A DNA stretch of 64,000 nucleotides from Papilionanthe hookeriana x Papilionanthe teres (lineage: Eukaryota > Streptophyta > Magnoliopsida > Asparagales > Orchidaceae): positions 16,121,682 through 16,185,681 of the forward strand of contig CM040433.1 of the NCBI GenBank assembly GCA_022702705.1, in the 5' to 3' direction. Positions 12,870-24,879 of the stretch are shown here, in pieces. Within the stretch, counting starts at the first letter, position 1; each line of letters starts with the position of its first letter. The translations under genes and the position numbers were made by a program. The notes beneath the pieces are model-generated. The model was given only the letters and a program-made list of their open reading frames with translations. It was not told where the DNA came from and did no database searches.

Positions 12870-13960
12870 GTCATAATTCTGATTATGGGGGGCATTTGGG
12901 TGTTGATAAAGTTGCATATAAAATCTTACAATCTGGATTTTATTGGCCTAAAATTTTTAAGGATGTTAATGCTTATATTAAAAATTGTGATAGATGTCAA
13001 CTTGTAGGTAATATTTCTAAAAGAAATTAGATGCCACTCAATTATATGTTGGAAGTTGAAATATTTGACGTTTGGGGATTAGATTTCATGGGACCATTTA
13101 TACCATCTCTCGAAAATATATACATGTTAATAACAGTTGACTATGTATTCAAATGGATAGAAGCTATTGCTTTACATTAATGTGATGCTCAAAGTGTTGC
13201 AAAATTTTTAAGAAAGATTATATTTTATAGATTTGGAATACCAAGAGTTATCGTAAGTGATGGGGGAAGTTATTTTAGAAATGCGGATATGGAAAAGCTA
13301 GTAAAAAATATCATATTAACCATCACATTGCTACTACTTATCATCTGCAAACTAGTGGTTTGGTTAAATTATCCAATCATGAAATTAAAAGAATATTGGA
13401 AAAGAATGTTAATTCAAACAGGAAGGATCGGTCAATCAATCTGGATTATGCTTTGTGGGCCTATAGAACTGCATACAGAATTCCTATAGGAATTTCCCTA
13501 TATATGCTAATTTTTGGGAAAGCTTGTCATTTACCAGTTGAACTTGAGCATAAAGCATATTGAGCTATTAAAGAGTTCAATTATACTTTGAAAGATGCTG
13601 GTTAAAATAGATTGTTACAATTAAATAAGCTTGAAGAAATAAGGAAAGAATCTTAAGAAAATGCTAAGATTTATAAAGAAAAGATGAAGTTATGGCATGA
13701 TCAGAAGATTCTTACTAAAAATCTTGAGCCAGATCAACAAGTTTTATAATATAAAGCTAGATTGAGAATATTTGCTGGAAAACTTAAGTCCAGGTGGATG
13801 GGCCCATTTATTATGATGAAAGTTAATTCCTATGGAGCTGTGAATATTAAAGATTCTAAGACAAAAAAATATTCAAAGTCAACGGTCATAGACTAAAACC
13901 TTATTGTTTAATCGTTCAATCAAAATTTGATGATAATCTAATGTTGGGTCACTCAGAATA
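12870..13960 (+). pseudogene. pol: A1 integrase (broken)
   Basis: The zinc-binding HHCC domain is visible as GGHLGVDKVAYKIL and CDRCQLVGNISK near 12890-13020. The catalytic core follows: WGLDFMGPF (first Asp, near 13075), SDGGSYF (second Asp, near 13258), and HEIKRILEKNV (Glu, near 13380) in another frame. The C-terminal domain ends near 13960. At least one stop lies in the first domain and a frameshift lies between the second Asp and the Glu. Shortly after it (about 13981-14031) comes the 'ggaggcaacccat' block that also ends pol in A2. Confidence 0.8.
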
Positions 13961-14165
13961 AGATCTCGGTATGTCAGGTAGAAGATGTTAAATCAAACGC
14001 TTTGTAGGAGGCAACCCATATTTATCGGCGTTCTTTGCTTTAAGTTTGCTTTGAGTGTTTTTGTTTGGTTTGATTTAAGAAAATGTGGTAGTATTTTGAA
14101 ACTTTTATGATATAGAGGAGTTAGAATGAAGATTTGGACGTTTAGCAGAACTGTGCTAAAATGAG

Positions 14166-14328
14166 CACTGACGCTTATGCATCAGATGTTGGCGCTTAGG
14201 TGCCACAGTTGAAAAAACGTGATAAATGTGGGTCTAGAAGCCTAAATTGTAGGTAAGTGGTTTTGGGAGTTATATGGGAGTTAAACACGTCTAAGGTCGG
14301 TTTTGGATACTTCCCAACTCTATAAAAT
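14166..14328 (+). promoter_or_regulatory. Candidate internal promoter: GGCGCC palindromes plus TATA box
   Basis: A degenerate paired palindrome sits at about 14166-14205 (GACGCTTATGCATC and GGCGCTTAGGTGCC). It is followed by a TATA box, TATAAAAT, at 14321-14328. The ATG of the small ORF is at 14408, 80 nt further on. The A2 element has the same arrangement (palindromes 57941-58031, TATA 57878-57885, ATG at 57791, - strand). Promoter activity is inferred from the arrangement only. Confidence 0.5.
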
Positions 14329-14407
14329 GGCCCAGAATTAAGAGATACTTCTCCCAGTTCTTATTTTCACTTCTGAGTCTTAAGGAAGAGTATTTTGATA
14401 GCAAAAA

Positions 14408-14805
14408 ATGTCTTCTTGGGATAACGAAGTTAAAAAGAAAGAGGAAGCCAATAAGAAGAAGTTCATTTGTGAGAATGCACAAAGAGTTATACAATTGGTT
14501 TCTAGCCGTTAGTATTCAAGGAATCGCAGAAAGGATATCAAAGATCGAGGCTGACGGCTTCAATCGAAGCAAAGGTAAATGAAACTAACGCACATTTAGC
14601 GCACATTGGATGACAACTCAAAAAGCAATTTAGTCATTTAAGTCATGTGGAAGTTTCAGATAAAACAATGTATCTGAAGAACACATTATTAGAAGAAGAA
14701 GATGTGAGAGTTTTCGATCATCGCCCGTTTTATCAGATTTACATTCCAGATTGTTCAAATGGAACTAATGGTGGTTCAGGATATATTCCACCTAATGGAG
14801 AATGA
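14408..14805 (+). pseudogene. Small ORF between integrase and ORF3 (A1 copy)
   Basis: The frame starts MSSWDNEVKKKEEANKKKF, a very basic, charged N-terminus, and later reads as a likely coiled coil around NETNAHLAHIG and KKQFSHLSHVEVSDK in a shifted frame. It ends in a less charged tail, HRPFYQIYIPDCSNG...GYIPPNGE. At least one frameshift and several stops break it. It sits at the same place as the 119-codon frame at 57435-57791 in A2. I do not recognise the family. Conservation of place and general character in two families suggests a real, older gene. Confidence 0.5.
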
Positions 14806-15192
14806 AATTAAATATAAGTGTGGTCTTGTGATTTAGTTATCTATGTTTAGTGCTTAGTGTTTGTGATTGTTGTAATGTTTGTTTAGTATTTGTGATTTAA
14901 GTGTTTTACATCTTAATTATGTGGTTTTATGTTTAGTTATATGTGTAAGGAGCTTGTATTTTGGAAAATTTCATCGAAGGATTTTGGATCAAAATTTTTA
15001 GTTGTATTAAGTGTTTTGATTTTAATGAAATATATATTTGTGTGTGAAATTTTTGTGAATCGATTGATATTTAAGTAATATTTTTCGTAGTAATTAATTG
15101 TATATGGGGTAGAAAAAATTATTTAAATCGCTTAAGGGCGATTAACTAGTGGTCTTAGTGTAATTTAATTAATTGACAAAATCTGTACACTG

Positions 15193-15275
15193 ACGTCTAA
15201 GCGCCAATCCCTCGGCGCATAAGTTTCAGCACTCGCAGCTATGCGTCGAATTTTCGTGCATAGGCATTGATTCGC
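15193..15275 (+). promoter_or_regulatory. GGCGCC palindrome cluster upstream of A1 ORF3
   Basis: Three to four degenerate copies follow each other: GACGTCTAAGCGCC, GGCGCATAAGTTTC, GCAGCTATGCGTCG and GTGCATAGGCATTG. The ORF3 ATG lies about 335-410 nt downstream. The A2 element has a cleaner pair in the same place (55189-55223). No clear TATA box is visible between this cluster and ORF3. Confidence 0.5.
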
Positions 15276-15606
15276 GAAAAGGGTTTACATGTGTTAAAAT
15301 CCTGAAAATTGATATTTTTTACCCCACTATCACCTTCAAACTCCCACAGTCGCGATAAGCTTCCTAGGGCTTCACTTAATTTGATCAATTTAGAGCTTGT
15401 TAGATCTCAATTCCTTAAGGTATGAGAACTTCTCCTAAGAAAAAATTTTTGATTTTCACCATGTATTTTGAGTACATTCTTGAGAAATCCGAAAATCTTG
15501 AGAAAAAGCTTGAGAATAGAAAAGTAAATTGTGCCATTAGAAGTTAAGTTTAGCAAGTTTAGTTTGATTTTGGAATTTATGGTGAATATTTTTACAATTT
15601 TTAGAA

Positions 15607-16745
15607 ATGACTCCAAAATTGAAGCATTCGAAGGGGAAGGATAGATTCGACTCAGACAAGTTCGTCAGTTCTAAAGCTGAGAATCGTTACGTTAACGTGT
15701 TGTCATCACGTAAGTTGATTGTTGAGCGACTTTTTTAGTAAACCATGAGCACATATTGATGAAATGATTGCTTGGAGAAATTGGAGAAATTTTTGTTGTT
15801 GTTGTTTAAGTGGTAAGAGATTTCTATGCTAACTTGCCAGCAGCAGAGGAAAATTTGGTGATAGTTTCGGGACAACAAGTTGATTTTTCTCCTACGGTAA
15901 TCAATATCTTTTACCTACTGCCTCCTGAAATATTATATTATTATGCAAATTAACATCCTACAAAAGGGGAATTAGATGAGATTATGTCTTTTCTTACTGA
16001 TGGAAAAGGACTTTAGAAAATCACAAATGACAAGAGAGTGAATTTTCAAGCTTAAAGTTAAATGCCACCTCCAAGGCTTGTCATTATTTTATCTCATCTA
16101 AGTTATTACCATCGAATCATATTAGCAATGTTACGTGAGAAAGAGTTGTTTTGAATTATTGTATTCAACAGGGAAAGCCTATAGACATTGGAGCTATTAA
16201 TTTTTATTATATCATCAACTATGTCAGAGTTGTTACAACTGTAAATATGGGATTTCCATCCCTGATTCATTCAATTTTTGAGCAGTATGATGTCAATTTT
16301 GAAACTTGGGAAGAGGTCCTTCAGCCACTTAGACCTATTAACAGTTTAAATGTGAACACTTACACTGTGCATTCAAATATTGGCTAGAAAGGAGGATCTG
16401 TTAGAGCTCCTAGTTCTGCTGTTTCTACTTCTTGTGCTTCTACTTCGCAAGCATCATCATCTAGATGTCAGTTTTCTGGTTCACGGATTGGATTGTTACA
16501 GAAGATTTTGAAGAAAGTAAGTATAACCAGAGAACATGTTAAGGATATAGATGGGAAGGTGGAAAATATTGAGAGATACATTCAAAAACATGATGAGTCT
16601 GAGGAGAATTATCAGCAATATATGAGCAAACTGGTTAAGAGATCACAGCGCTGAGATGCCTCCTCATCCTTATTATATTCCATAAGTGCCTTCTAGAGAT
16701 TGGAACGAGGGAGATGATGATGAGGAGGATGATGATGAGGATTGA
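15607..16745 (+). pseudogene. A1 ORF3 (env-like position), broken
   Basis: Third ORF of the Athila layout. It begins MTPKLKHSKGKDRFD, parallel to MTPISKRGKERENFD in A2, then hits stops near 15738. The open middle part (16151-16387) reads LNYCIQQGKPIDIGAI and GFPSLIHSIFEQYDV, matching LNYCIQERKPIDVGSI and EFPSLIYSLCESVGV of A2. A Ser/Thr-rich linker follows, then a stretch with heptad character, and an acidic end (DDDEEDDDED). In Athila this position holds an env-like gene; I see no transmembrane segment or signal peptide. From memory it resembles the domain catalogued as 'putative plant transposon protein', but I could not check this. Confidence 0.6.
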
Positions 16746-18076
16746 TATTTGCTGAGTCTGTGATGTTTTTATTTGTGTTTTTTGATATTTAGACTTTTTA
16801 ATGTTTGATGTATTTTCTTGTGAACTCTGATATGTGTGGTTTATAGTTGGATTATTTCTGTTATGCATATTTAGATATATCTGTGTTAGATTGATGTTTT
16901 GTGATAGTTATGATTTATGTGATATATTGTTGTCATATGTTTATGGTAGTAAATGTATTAATGTAGTTATAATGTATTGTGTTTTTAGTAGTGTATAATT
17001 TAATTCCAAAAACTGTTAGGAAAATTTAGAACACTATTAGAAACCGTTACTTAAATTGCATGTTTAAACTTTTTAAGATTTGCTACCATACATTTTCTAG
17101 TATTGTTGTGATTTGTGTTATGATAAGTTGGTGTGTATTTGCTTTGAAAACCTTCCATTGCTTTAGAAGTCCTTTAAAAATTCTATTTTATAAAAAAAAA
17201 TTGAAAAACTAAATTTGATTTTTGTATACTTCTATTTTTAAATTGTTATACTTGAATATTTAGGTTATGAAGATTCTTGTAAGCATGTTATTTTAGTTTT
17301 TAATTCTTACCCATGTATCATTTCTTATACTTAAATGTTTTATCTTAATTAAAATTTTAAAGTTTGAAGGGGAATTTAAAAACAATTTTCAAAAATTTAA
17401 AGTTAAAATTTTCATAGTAAAGAAATGTTATATATAGATAAACTATCTTAGTAGGAAATGTTGTATTTTTCGAAAAATAGAAGATTTGACTTTTATTTTT
17501 CAAAACTTAAATTTCTTTTATTGAAAAATAATTTTCAACACTATTATTATAATTCTTAAGTGAAGGATATATATCAAACCTTTGATTAAATGGAAGGATG
17601 GAATTCAAAATCATTAAATGCCTATCCAGATATAGTACTCCTTGCCTGAAATGAAAAGAAGAAGAAAAATAGAAAGAGTAAAAAAAATAGTATATTAAAA
17701 AAATGAAGGAGAAGCTTGAGAATTTAAGGGTCTAATAAAAAATTGGTTCCACATCTGAATTTTTAAAATTTAAGTTTTGAGAAAATCTAAAGCTTGAGAA
17801 TATAATATAGTAAGTAAAATTATTTTCTAATAAAAATTTTTAAGTGAAGAAAATAAAATTTTTAAATCCTATATTTTGAAAAATTTACAAGTATTTCTGA
17901 AATAGATAAGAACTCATATTTTTCATGATTCTTTACTTAAGAACATTCTAAACTTTAAGTTGGTCTCATTTACTAAATTTTTTTCTAAATTGAACTATTT
18001 CATTTCTAGAACAAAATTTTGAAACCATCCTAAAGAAACTCATTTACATAATTTGCATGTTTGATTTTTATATTTT
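16746..18076 (+). other. A1 3' non-coding region
   Basis: About 1.3 kb of AT-rich DNA without a convincing frame between ORF3 and the PPT. It contains a long purine-rich stretch (about 17640-17725, ending in AGGAGAAGCTTGAG) followed by TCTAATAAAAAATT. The same purine tract and motif occur at the matching place in A2 (about 52670-52740 on the - strand). The rest is not distinctive. Confidence 0.6.
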
Positions 18077-18091
18077 AAGTTTGGGGGACTT
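18077..18091 (+). other. Polypurine tract of A1
   Basis: AAGTTTGGGGGACTT lies directly before TGATACACC, the start of the 3' LTR. The A2 element has AAGTTTGGGGGAATT in the same position. This primes plus-strand DNA synthesis. Confidence 0.85.
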
Positions 18092-19816
18092 TGATACACC
18101 TAAAATATATAGTGTTTTTATGAACATTATTATACCTATTTTTGATGATATTGCATTTTAATGGAAGATATTTTCATGTTTTTCTTGCAGGTATGATTAA
18201 ACTGAGTTATTGTGATGAAAGGAGCAAAAAAGGATCAAATTTGGAGCAAAATTGAAAGGTGTGCAAAATTAGCCTCTGGCACATAGGCGTGACAGTTAAA
18301 AGTGGCAAATTAAAATGAAATTTAATGACATTTTAAATTTCTCTAACTTCTTTTGGACGACAAATTCGAATGAAGAGATGCATATTTTGGAAGATACATT
18401 GAATCTAGACATGATTTGAATAGACACCAAAGCACCTTTTGAAGAATTATTAAAATTAAGACTTGAAGATCAGAAAAAGGAGAAGAGTTTTGAAAGGAAG
18501 TTTTGGCAGGAGAAGTTGGAGAAAAGATTGAAGTGGTTGAAGGGAAAGAGGAAGAAAGAGAGTCTTTCTTTACTTTTCCACTTTACTTTATCATAGTTTG
18601 TATTAGAATTTAGGATAGTCAATTTTTAGAGTTGGGTGCCACCTCCTAAGGAGTTATTTAGTGGAAATCAAAAGTTTCAAAGGAACTTCAAGAGTCTTGT
18701 GGAGAGGATTTTCAGATAAATTTTTATCTTTCTTTTTACATTTGGTTTTAAAGTAAGACCTGTTGTATTTTCACCATGATTTCTACTTTCAAATCAAATT
18801 ATGTTTGTGTTTTATCCATAAGTTCTGAGTAGTTTTCTTTATCCTTTTCCTTTTAAATGATGAAGTAATTAAATTATGGAAGGAATTTGTGTGATGTATA
18901 GGTGTTTAATGTTAGAAGAAGTTGCGATGATTCCACAACCTTGCACTTCCTTTACCTCTTGATTTGGTAAATTGAGATGTTAAAATTTATTGTGAGAACA
19001 TGTAAGAATCAATGTGGTATTATCTCAAACAATAATTGGAGAGAATCACATGAAATTGTATGGGTGATAATTGTAGTCCATATAGTTGAGTGCAAATAAA
19101 TAGGGAGATATACTTTTGATTGGGTGTAGAATTAGAGGACTTTAGAGTGACATGCTAAAGCCCCCAATTTGGTTTGATGTTTTAAGTCTTGTTATGAGAT
19201 GTTAGCCCCCAGGTGGAGGGATAAGAGGGAACTCTAGAGTGAGAGCTAGTATCTTCCCTATTTAACCCATCTACAAGATTTCAAAACTTTATATTAACTT
19301 ATGTTCTTTATAGAACCAAGTATGGTTAAAGAATATAACTCCTCCTATTTAGCACAACACATATAGATACTTCCACAATGAATATTCATAATTATTACTG
19401 ATTCATTGAAAGAGGAAAAATATATTTTTATTCTCACTAGCTTTAATATTATTTAATAGTCTTGTTAATTTTAGTTGCATACTTTACTTTTTCTAAAACA
19501 TTAGCAAAAAGAATTTAAACTTTTTAATTATAAAACATATCTTGCAAAATCATTTTGAAAAGTAAAAAGTTGTTTTTCTGCTTTCTTTAAATTTTTAGAC
19601 ATTTCCCTGTGGGTTCGATATCTTGGGGCTTAATCAGAAAGTTCTATATTACTTGATAAACAATACATATACTTGCATATAATCCCATATTAAAATAATT
19701 AAAGTTGATTTCTTATTTGCTTCGGAATTAAATTTTTGGTGTCATTGTAAAGAAGAGATATTATCATTGAGAAGAAATATAAAGTGTAAAACATAAGCAT
19801 AAATATTTGGGGATCA
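18092..19816 (+). repeat. 3' LTR of A1 (about 1725 bp)
   Basis: Starts TGATACACCTAAAATATATAG and ends GGGGATCA; homologous to 1-1613. Compared with the 5' copy it has lost one half of the palindrome pair (only GGCACATAGGCGTG near 18277 remains) and has many substitutions and small indels, so the insertion is old. It holds TTTTTCTTGCAGGTATGA about 90 nt from its start, and a relic PBS near 19724-19750. Confidence 0.85.
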
Positions 19817-20090
19817 GGCAGATTATGCTTTTTCAAAATGCTAAAAACAATGTTTTCACACCACACCTATCTTGGTGCGGTGGCAGCTTTCTGGTTGTGG
19901 TCTGGCAATTCCAATAAGATAAAAAATTATAATCACCACAGCACCTAGCATAACAGCATATTATTTTTAATCAGCTTATCAGCATATTATTCAATAACCT
20001 GCAGTTGCCCCAAAATAACCTTAAGAAGCTCATGATCAAGTGGCTGACAGCAAAATCCATCCGGGAGGGTGTAAATCCTAAACAGCTAGT
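19817..20090. other. Unassigned DNA right of A1
   Basis: Nothing coding is recognised. It contains a short imperfect inverted repeat around a CTATCTT loop (CACCACACC ... GGTGCGGTGG, about 19860-19888) and a local repetition of 'cagcatattat'. It may be the decayed continuation of the Tat-like fragment next to it. Confidence 0.4.
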
Positions 20091-21075
20091 ATTAGTTATT
20101 TAAGCAAGAAACATTTATGTTGCTGAAGTCCACACATATTTGTAACTTTCTGTTAGCCTTTTGGATCTTGACTACATTGGAAAACCAAGTAGAATACTGC
20201 ACCTCGGGAATGAAACCAGCCTCGTTCAGCTTTTTCACCTCCGCTTTGGTAGCACTTGCCAATTTCATCATCGAGTTCCTGATTCTCTGCTTTTGGACCA
20301 TGGTGCTCACATTTTGGTGCTGGCAGGTGTCAATGGTCGGTATGCCTGACATCTTTACCCTTGACTAAGCAAATAAATCTCCATGATCTTGGAGTGTTTG
20401 AACCAATAGCTCCTTATGCTCGGCGTCAAAATTCATAAATATTGGAAAATATTTATTGGGCTCTTCTTAATCGACTAGGACATCCAATGTTGTTTGGCAG
20501 GTCTCAAGGCATGCTTCCCACCAGTTCTGTAGGTCATGCGGCTCTTGCTCCACACTTTCTATTGCAGTGAAGTAGTAGTCCTGAGACTGCTTCAGATCCC
20601 CTTAGACAGTGATCACCTCTCTTTCCTCTAAGCTGTGATCGCCATGTGGCATATAGATACCATGACCCTGAAGCAGTTCAACTGTGGGCAACTAAATATG
20701 GCATTGTAAGTAGGCAGCAAGTCCACTATTAGGAAATCTTCTAACTTGTGAACTATTTCTCACATTCTTCCCGGGTAAATGCCAGTGAAATTAATCATAG
20801 AACATCCTTCTTTTCACTTGAAAAATTATACAGAGGACCGATCGGGCCTACTAGCCAGTTGGTCCAATAATTCAACTTATTAAACAGTGTCTTGAATGAT
20901 ATGTTCACTGAGCTACCAATTTTTATAATGATACTTCTTACTTGAAAACTTATTATTCTAGTCACAATGATCTTGACCTTACTTTTATGAGGACCCAAAT
21001 TGACACTCACAAACAATACATGCCTTAAGCCATCTTTACAGGCTTAAGATCCCCAGATACCTCTTTACATACCTA
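20091..21075 (-). pseudogene. pol: Tat-like protease/RT fragment, broken
   Basis: On the - strand a protease-like segment (20795-21016) reads SIIIKIGSSVNISFKTLFNKL, where the usual catalytic Asp of the D-x-GSS motif appears to be Ile-x. Further on a segment (20092-20352) reads KKLNEAGFIPEVQYSTW and ICVDFSNIN, the start of a Tat-type RT fingers region. Stops lie between them. The catalytic YxDD, RNase H and integrase are absent, so this is a truncated copy distinct from the Tat body at 29616-37998. Confidence 0.65.
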
Positions 21076-21239
21076 ATGATCACTATACTCATTAAATACA
21101 TCCTAGGAGGAGGTCTACAAATATTAACCCATTTAAACTCTCTAGGGATTTCTTAAAACTCTAAAAATTGGATTGACCTCACTATACCTTTTTTTTTATC
21201 AAACCAACATGCCATCCTAAAATAATCAAATTAGCAATG

Positions 21240-22500
21240 ACAAACCTTAATCTGGTCAACCCTTGACCTAAATTGGTCAAAACTTGGTCAAAATGGTCAA
21301 TCTTTAACCCACTGACCACCACATTGACCATCTGGTCAACCATTGACATAAATTGGTCAAAACATGGTCAAAATAGTCAATCTTAGACCCAATGACCAGC
21401 ACACTGACCACCAGGTCAAACATTGACCTAACTGGTCAAACTTTAGTCAAAATGACCTAATAGTCACCACAATAACCATTTGGTCAATACAAACATCAAA
21501 TTGACCAAATTGGTCAAACTAGTTAACTTTGGTCAAATTAGTCAACCCTGGTCAAATTCGGTCAAATTGAACCATTTGGTCAACCCAGGTACCAAATTGG
21601 TCAAAATGAACTATTTCGTCAACCTAAACACTAAATTAGTCAAATTTGGTCAAACTTGTCAACTATGATCAAATTAGTCAGATTTGGTCAAAATGGTTAA
21701 TTTTGAACCCAATGACCACCACATTGACCACCAGGTCAACCCTTGACCGAACTGTTCAAACTTTGGTCAAAGTGACCTAATAGTTACCATAATAACCATT
21801 TGGTCAATACAAACATCCAACTGACCCAATTGGTCAAATTTGGTCAAACTAATAACCATTGGTCAAATTGGTCAACCCTGGTCAACTCTGATCAACCTTG
21901 GTCAACTTTAGTCAAAATACTCAATTTTAGACCAAATTGATAAAATTACAAAAGCATTTTTTTGACTAATCCATGGGTTTATAATATAATTTCATAATTA
22001 ATTCAAAATGAAATTGAATAACCCTAAAATAAAATGAATGACATCACATATAACATCAATATGACATCACATATGACATCACATTTGACAACACACATGA
22101 CATCACATATGACATCACACCAGCCTAGCCCCATTGGTCAACTCTTGACCTAAAAGGGTTAAAATTGGTTAAAATGGCTAATCAATGCCCCTTTGACCAC
22201 AAAATTAACTTCAATGACAGACATTGATATGATGAACTTGACATTGATAAAGGTGACTAAAATTTAATCCAAAAGTCACCACATTGACCTTTGGATTAAC
22301 TTAAACTCTAAAATTAGTCAACATGACCAAATCAAGCTCTTAATGACAAAACCCTTAGACTTTATGACTAATCAAACCATGACAAGGTTAGAAAAGTCAA
22401 AATAGGTCACCCTTGGACCAAAATTGATCAACCTAGGTCAACTTGGGTCAACATTGGTCAACCCTAGTCAACATGTATCAAATTTGGTCAAAATACCCAA
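21240..22500 (+). promoter_or_regulatory. TTGACC/GGTCAA-rich U3 block (W-box-like cluster), left arm
   Basis: TTGGTCAA and its complement recur every 10-25 bp, about forty perfect TTGACC or GGTCAA hexamers by eye between 21240 and 21930 alone. TTGAC(C/T) is the core of the W-box bound by WRKY factors. The block lies upstream of the TATA box at 23463, within what would be U3. A run of TGACATCACATA-like units (22030-22115) follows. Binding is inferred. Confidence 0.5.
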
Positions 22501-23462
22501 TTAATCAAATAATTAATCCTAAAATTATTTTGATTAATTTATTATCTAATAATATAATTTCTAATATTTTTTATTAATTATATAATTAATTAAAAATGGA
22601 ATTATAATTAAAAAGCCATAAAATAAAATTTGGACAGATGACATCACACATGACACAATAAATGGTTTCCAAAATTCTAAACCCTTTTATGACATCATGG
22701 ATGACCTAATATGGGTTAGACACAACCCATATGACCCATTCAATATGAATCAATCCATTAATGATCCATAACATGTCATTTTAACCATGGTTAAGGGTCA
22801 TTATTAAGACACCATCATGAAAAAGGATGAGGTGTCATTCTCTCCCAAACCCAAGCCATGACTCACCTCTCCTTGACATTGAGGTGGCCGACCACCTAGA
22901 TGATAATTTCCCATGCCTCATTGACCATCCAATAGGAAAATTTTGGCTTAAGTCATCACCACATCATGTCATGACCTCATTATTACCAAATTTTGGAAAA
23001 TAATGAAAAAGGAAATTATGTGTCATGCAATCCACCAAGATTAAGTGACATGGTGAATAGAAGATGGCTAGCTCTTTGTGAGTCATCACACACCTCTTTC
23101 CAGTCCAGTAAACATAAACCAATCAATGGGAAGGTCATCATGACCAATCCATGCATGAGGTGAGTAATGAGGCTAAGGTGTCATGTTCTCTTGAAAACAT
23201 TAAATGATACAAAGACCTCATGTAGGGGAGGTGATTTAATAAGTTCTAACTAGTTTTATCCACCTCAAACAATAACCAATGAAAGCAAGCCAAGCCTTAG
23301 GTTAAACCTTCACCATATTTGGACCATACATGAGTTAATCTTGAAATGATCAATTGAACTCATCCCCAAGCTCAAATCTTATCCAAACATCATCATGAAC
23401 AAGATGAGACCTCCCCTAGACCAACCCAGGCCAGCCCAAGCTCACCCTAGCCATTTTCATGG

Positions 23463-23470
23463 ATATAAGT
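23463..23470 (+). promoter_or_regulatory. Candidate TATA box of the left giant LTR
   Basis: ATATAAGT followed by AAGGGCTAACCCGAGAGCAC. The right arm has, on its - strand, CTATAAATAGGCCTAACCCG at the same place (44522-44530). Both are followed by a conserved AAAAGGAGGAGACCAACATA. This fixes the sense strand of the LTR. Confidence 0.55.
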
Positions 23471-24879
23471 AAGGGCTAACCCGAGAGCACCAAAAGGAGG
23501 AGACCAACATAAGAGATCCTTCCCCACTACCCCACCCTTGGAACCATGAACTACAAAGTTTCTCCCCATACCCTGAGCAATTGATCCCACCTGAAATTAG
23601 CTCATGAAACCCACTAATTCCCTGCAATTTAGTTAACCCGAGCAAGCCCAATACCAGGACAAAACCCAACTCTGAAACCAAACTCTTCCAAACTTCAAAT
23701 TGAATGCTCCTACACTATCACAAAGACTTACGATGACGAGCCCAATCGAAATTGGCCATCCCCATAGGCTCCAATCTAGCTATTGACTTTCTTCCCTTAA
23801 ACCGAGCCACCTTGAGGAGGATCTCATACCTATACTTGATTTAACTCTAAATTGAGTTAGGGGAAAGCTATTTGATGTTGAGACGAAGCTTCAAAACTGT
23901 TTAATTTGAGATTGCATCGACTGAGGCCAAGGTATGGATTTTTCATTCTAATGGCGTTCCGGTTCGACACATTATGAAGTAAACCATTTCAAAACATATA
24001 CATCAACATATGGATGGGTTCGTCCTCTCACACAGATCCTATAGAAACATATTTCACTTGATTTCATCAAGAATTGAGGGAGAATTTGCTTCTAGACGAT
24101 GGACGGTCTGCAGAATCAAAACAGATGAAGACGATGAACCTCGACCTTCCATTTCCGTGTTTTGGAAATGGACGGTTGAGATTAAATCCCACTGTCTCTG
24201 CTGTTTGGGTTCCCGCAGCGAATTAACCATATTTTGATTGATCCGAGGACATGCGACGCTCCCAGGATTTTTCTGATTAGATAATGGTTTATTTAAATCA
24301 GAATAACCTTAATCCACTCAAAAATGCATATATTTGCACACAAAAATCACAAAAATATAACAAAATTACCTCTGAACTAAGAACAGTGAGGAGAACAATG
24401 TGGAATTAAAATTTTGAATTTTTGAGTAATATTTGTTTTTTAATTAATTAAATACTCTTTGGAGTATTTTATTTATTAAAAATAAATTATATGTCAAAAA
24501 AATATGAAAATTTGAGGGATCAAGCTTTAGATCCTTAGGAACAATCTCTGATTTTCCCAAGGCTAAGAAAATTCTCAAAGACTACATTTTCCTAATTTTT
24601 ATGAGATTAGACAATTATTTTTAACAATGATTCTAAAAATCAGAAAATAGGAAAATTAAATTGGAAATTGGTTAGAAATTTAGGGGGACAAATCTAAACC
24701 CTAAAATGGCAGAATCTAACCTTTGGAAAATTTAAAATGACATTTTCTTTTTACGGTTAAAATTTTAAATTTTTAAACTATAAAAAAACCTAAAATATTT
24801 TTAAAATTTGAAATTCTTTTTCTAACTCATGCTAACATGAGTTAAGATTGAGTTCAAACACTTAATGGACTCAAATCAA

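Larger units (their letters stand above)
1..19816 (+). mobile_element. Athila-type Ty3/gypsy retrotransposon A1, interrupted and decayed
   Basis: The order is LTR, PBS, gag, protease, RT, RNase H, integrase, small ORF, third ORF, PPT, LTR, which is the Athila layout with a third ORF after pol. The 5' LTR begins before the window: base 1 aligns with about base 18261 of the 3' LTR, so roughly 170 bp are missing. A 6.9 kb Tat-type solo LTR interrupts gag at 2805-9721. Nearly every coding segment carries stops or frameshifts. The target-site duplication cannot be checked because the left end lies outside. Assignment to Athila rests on the tRNA-Asp-type PBS, the PPT, the LTR start TGATA and pol motifs that match the second element at 50460-64000. 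Confidence 0.85.

Noticed and set aside
19855..19890. Terminal inverted repeat of a DNA transposon
   Set aside because: A single short imperfect hairpin without a second copy or target duplication.
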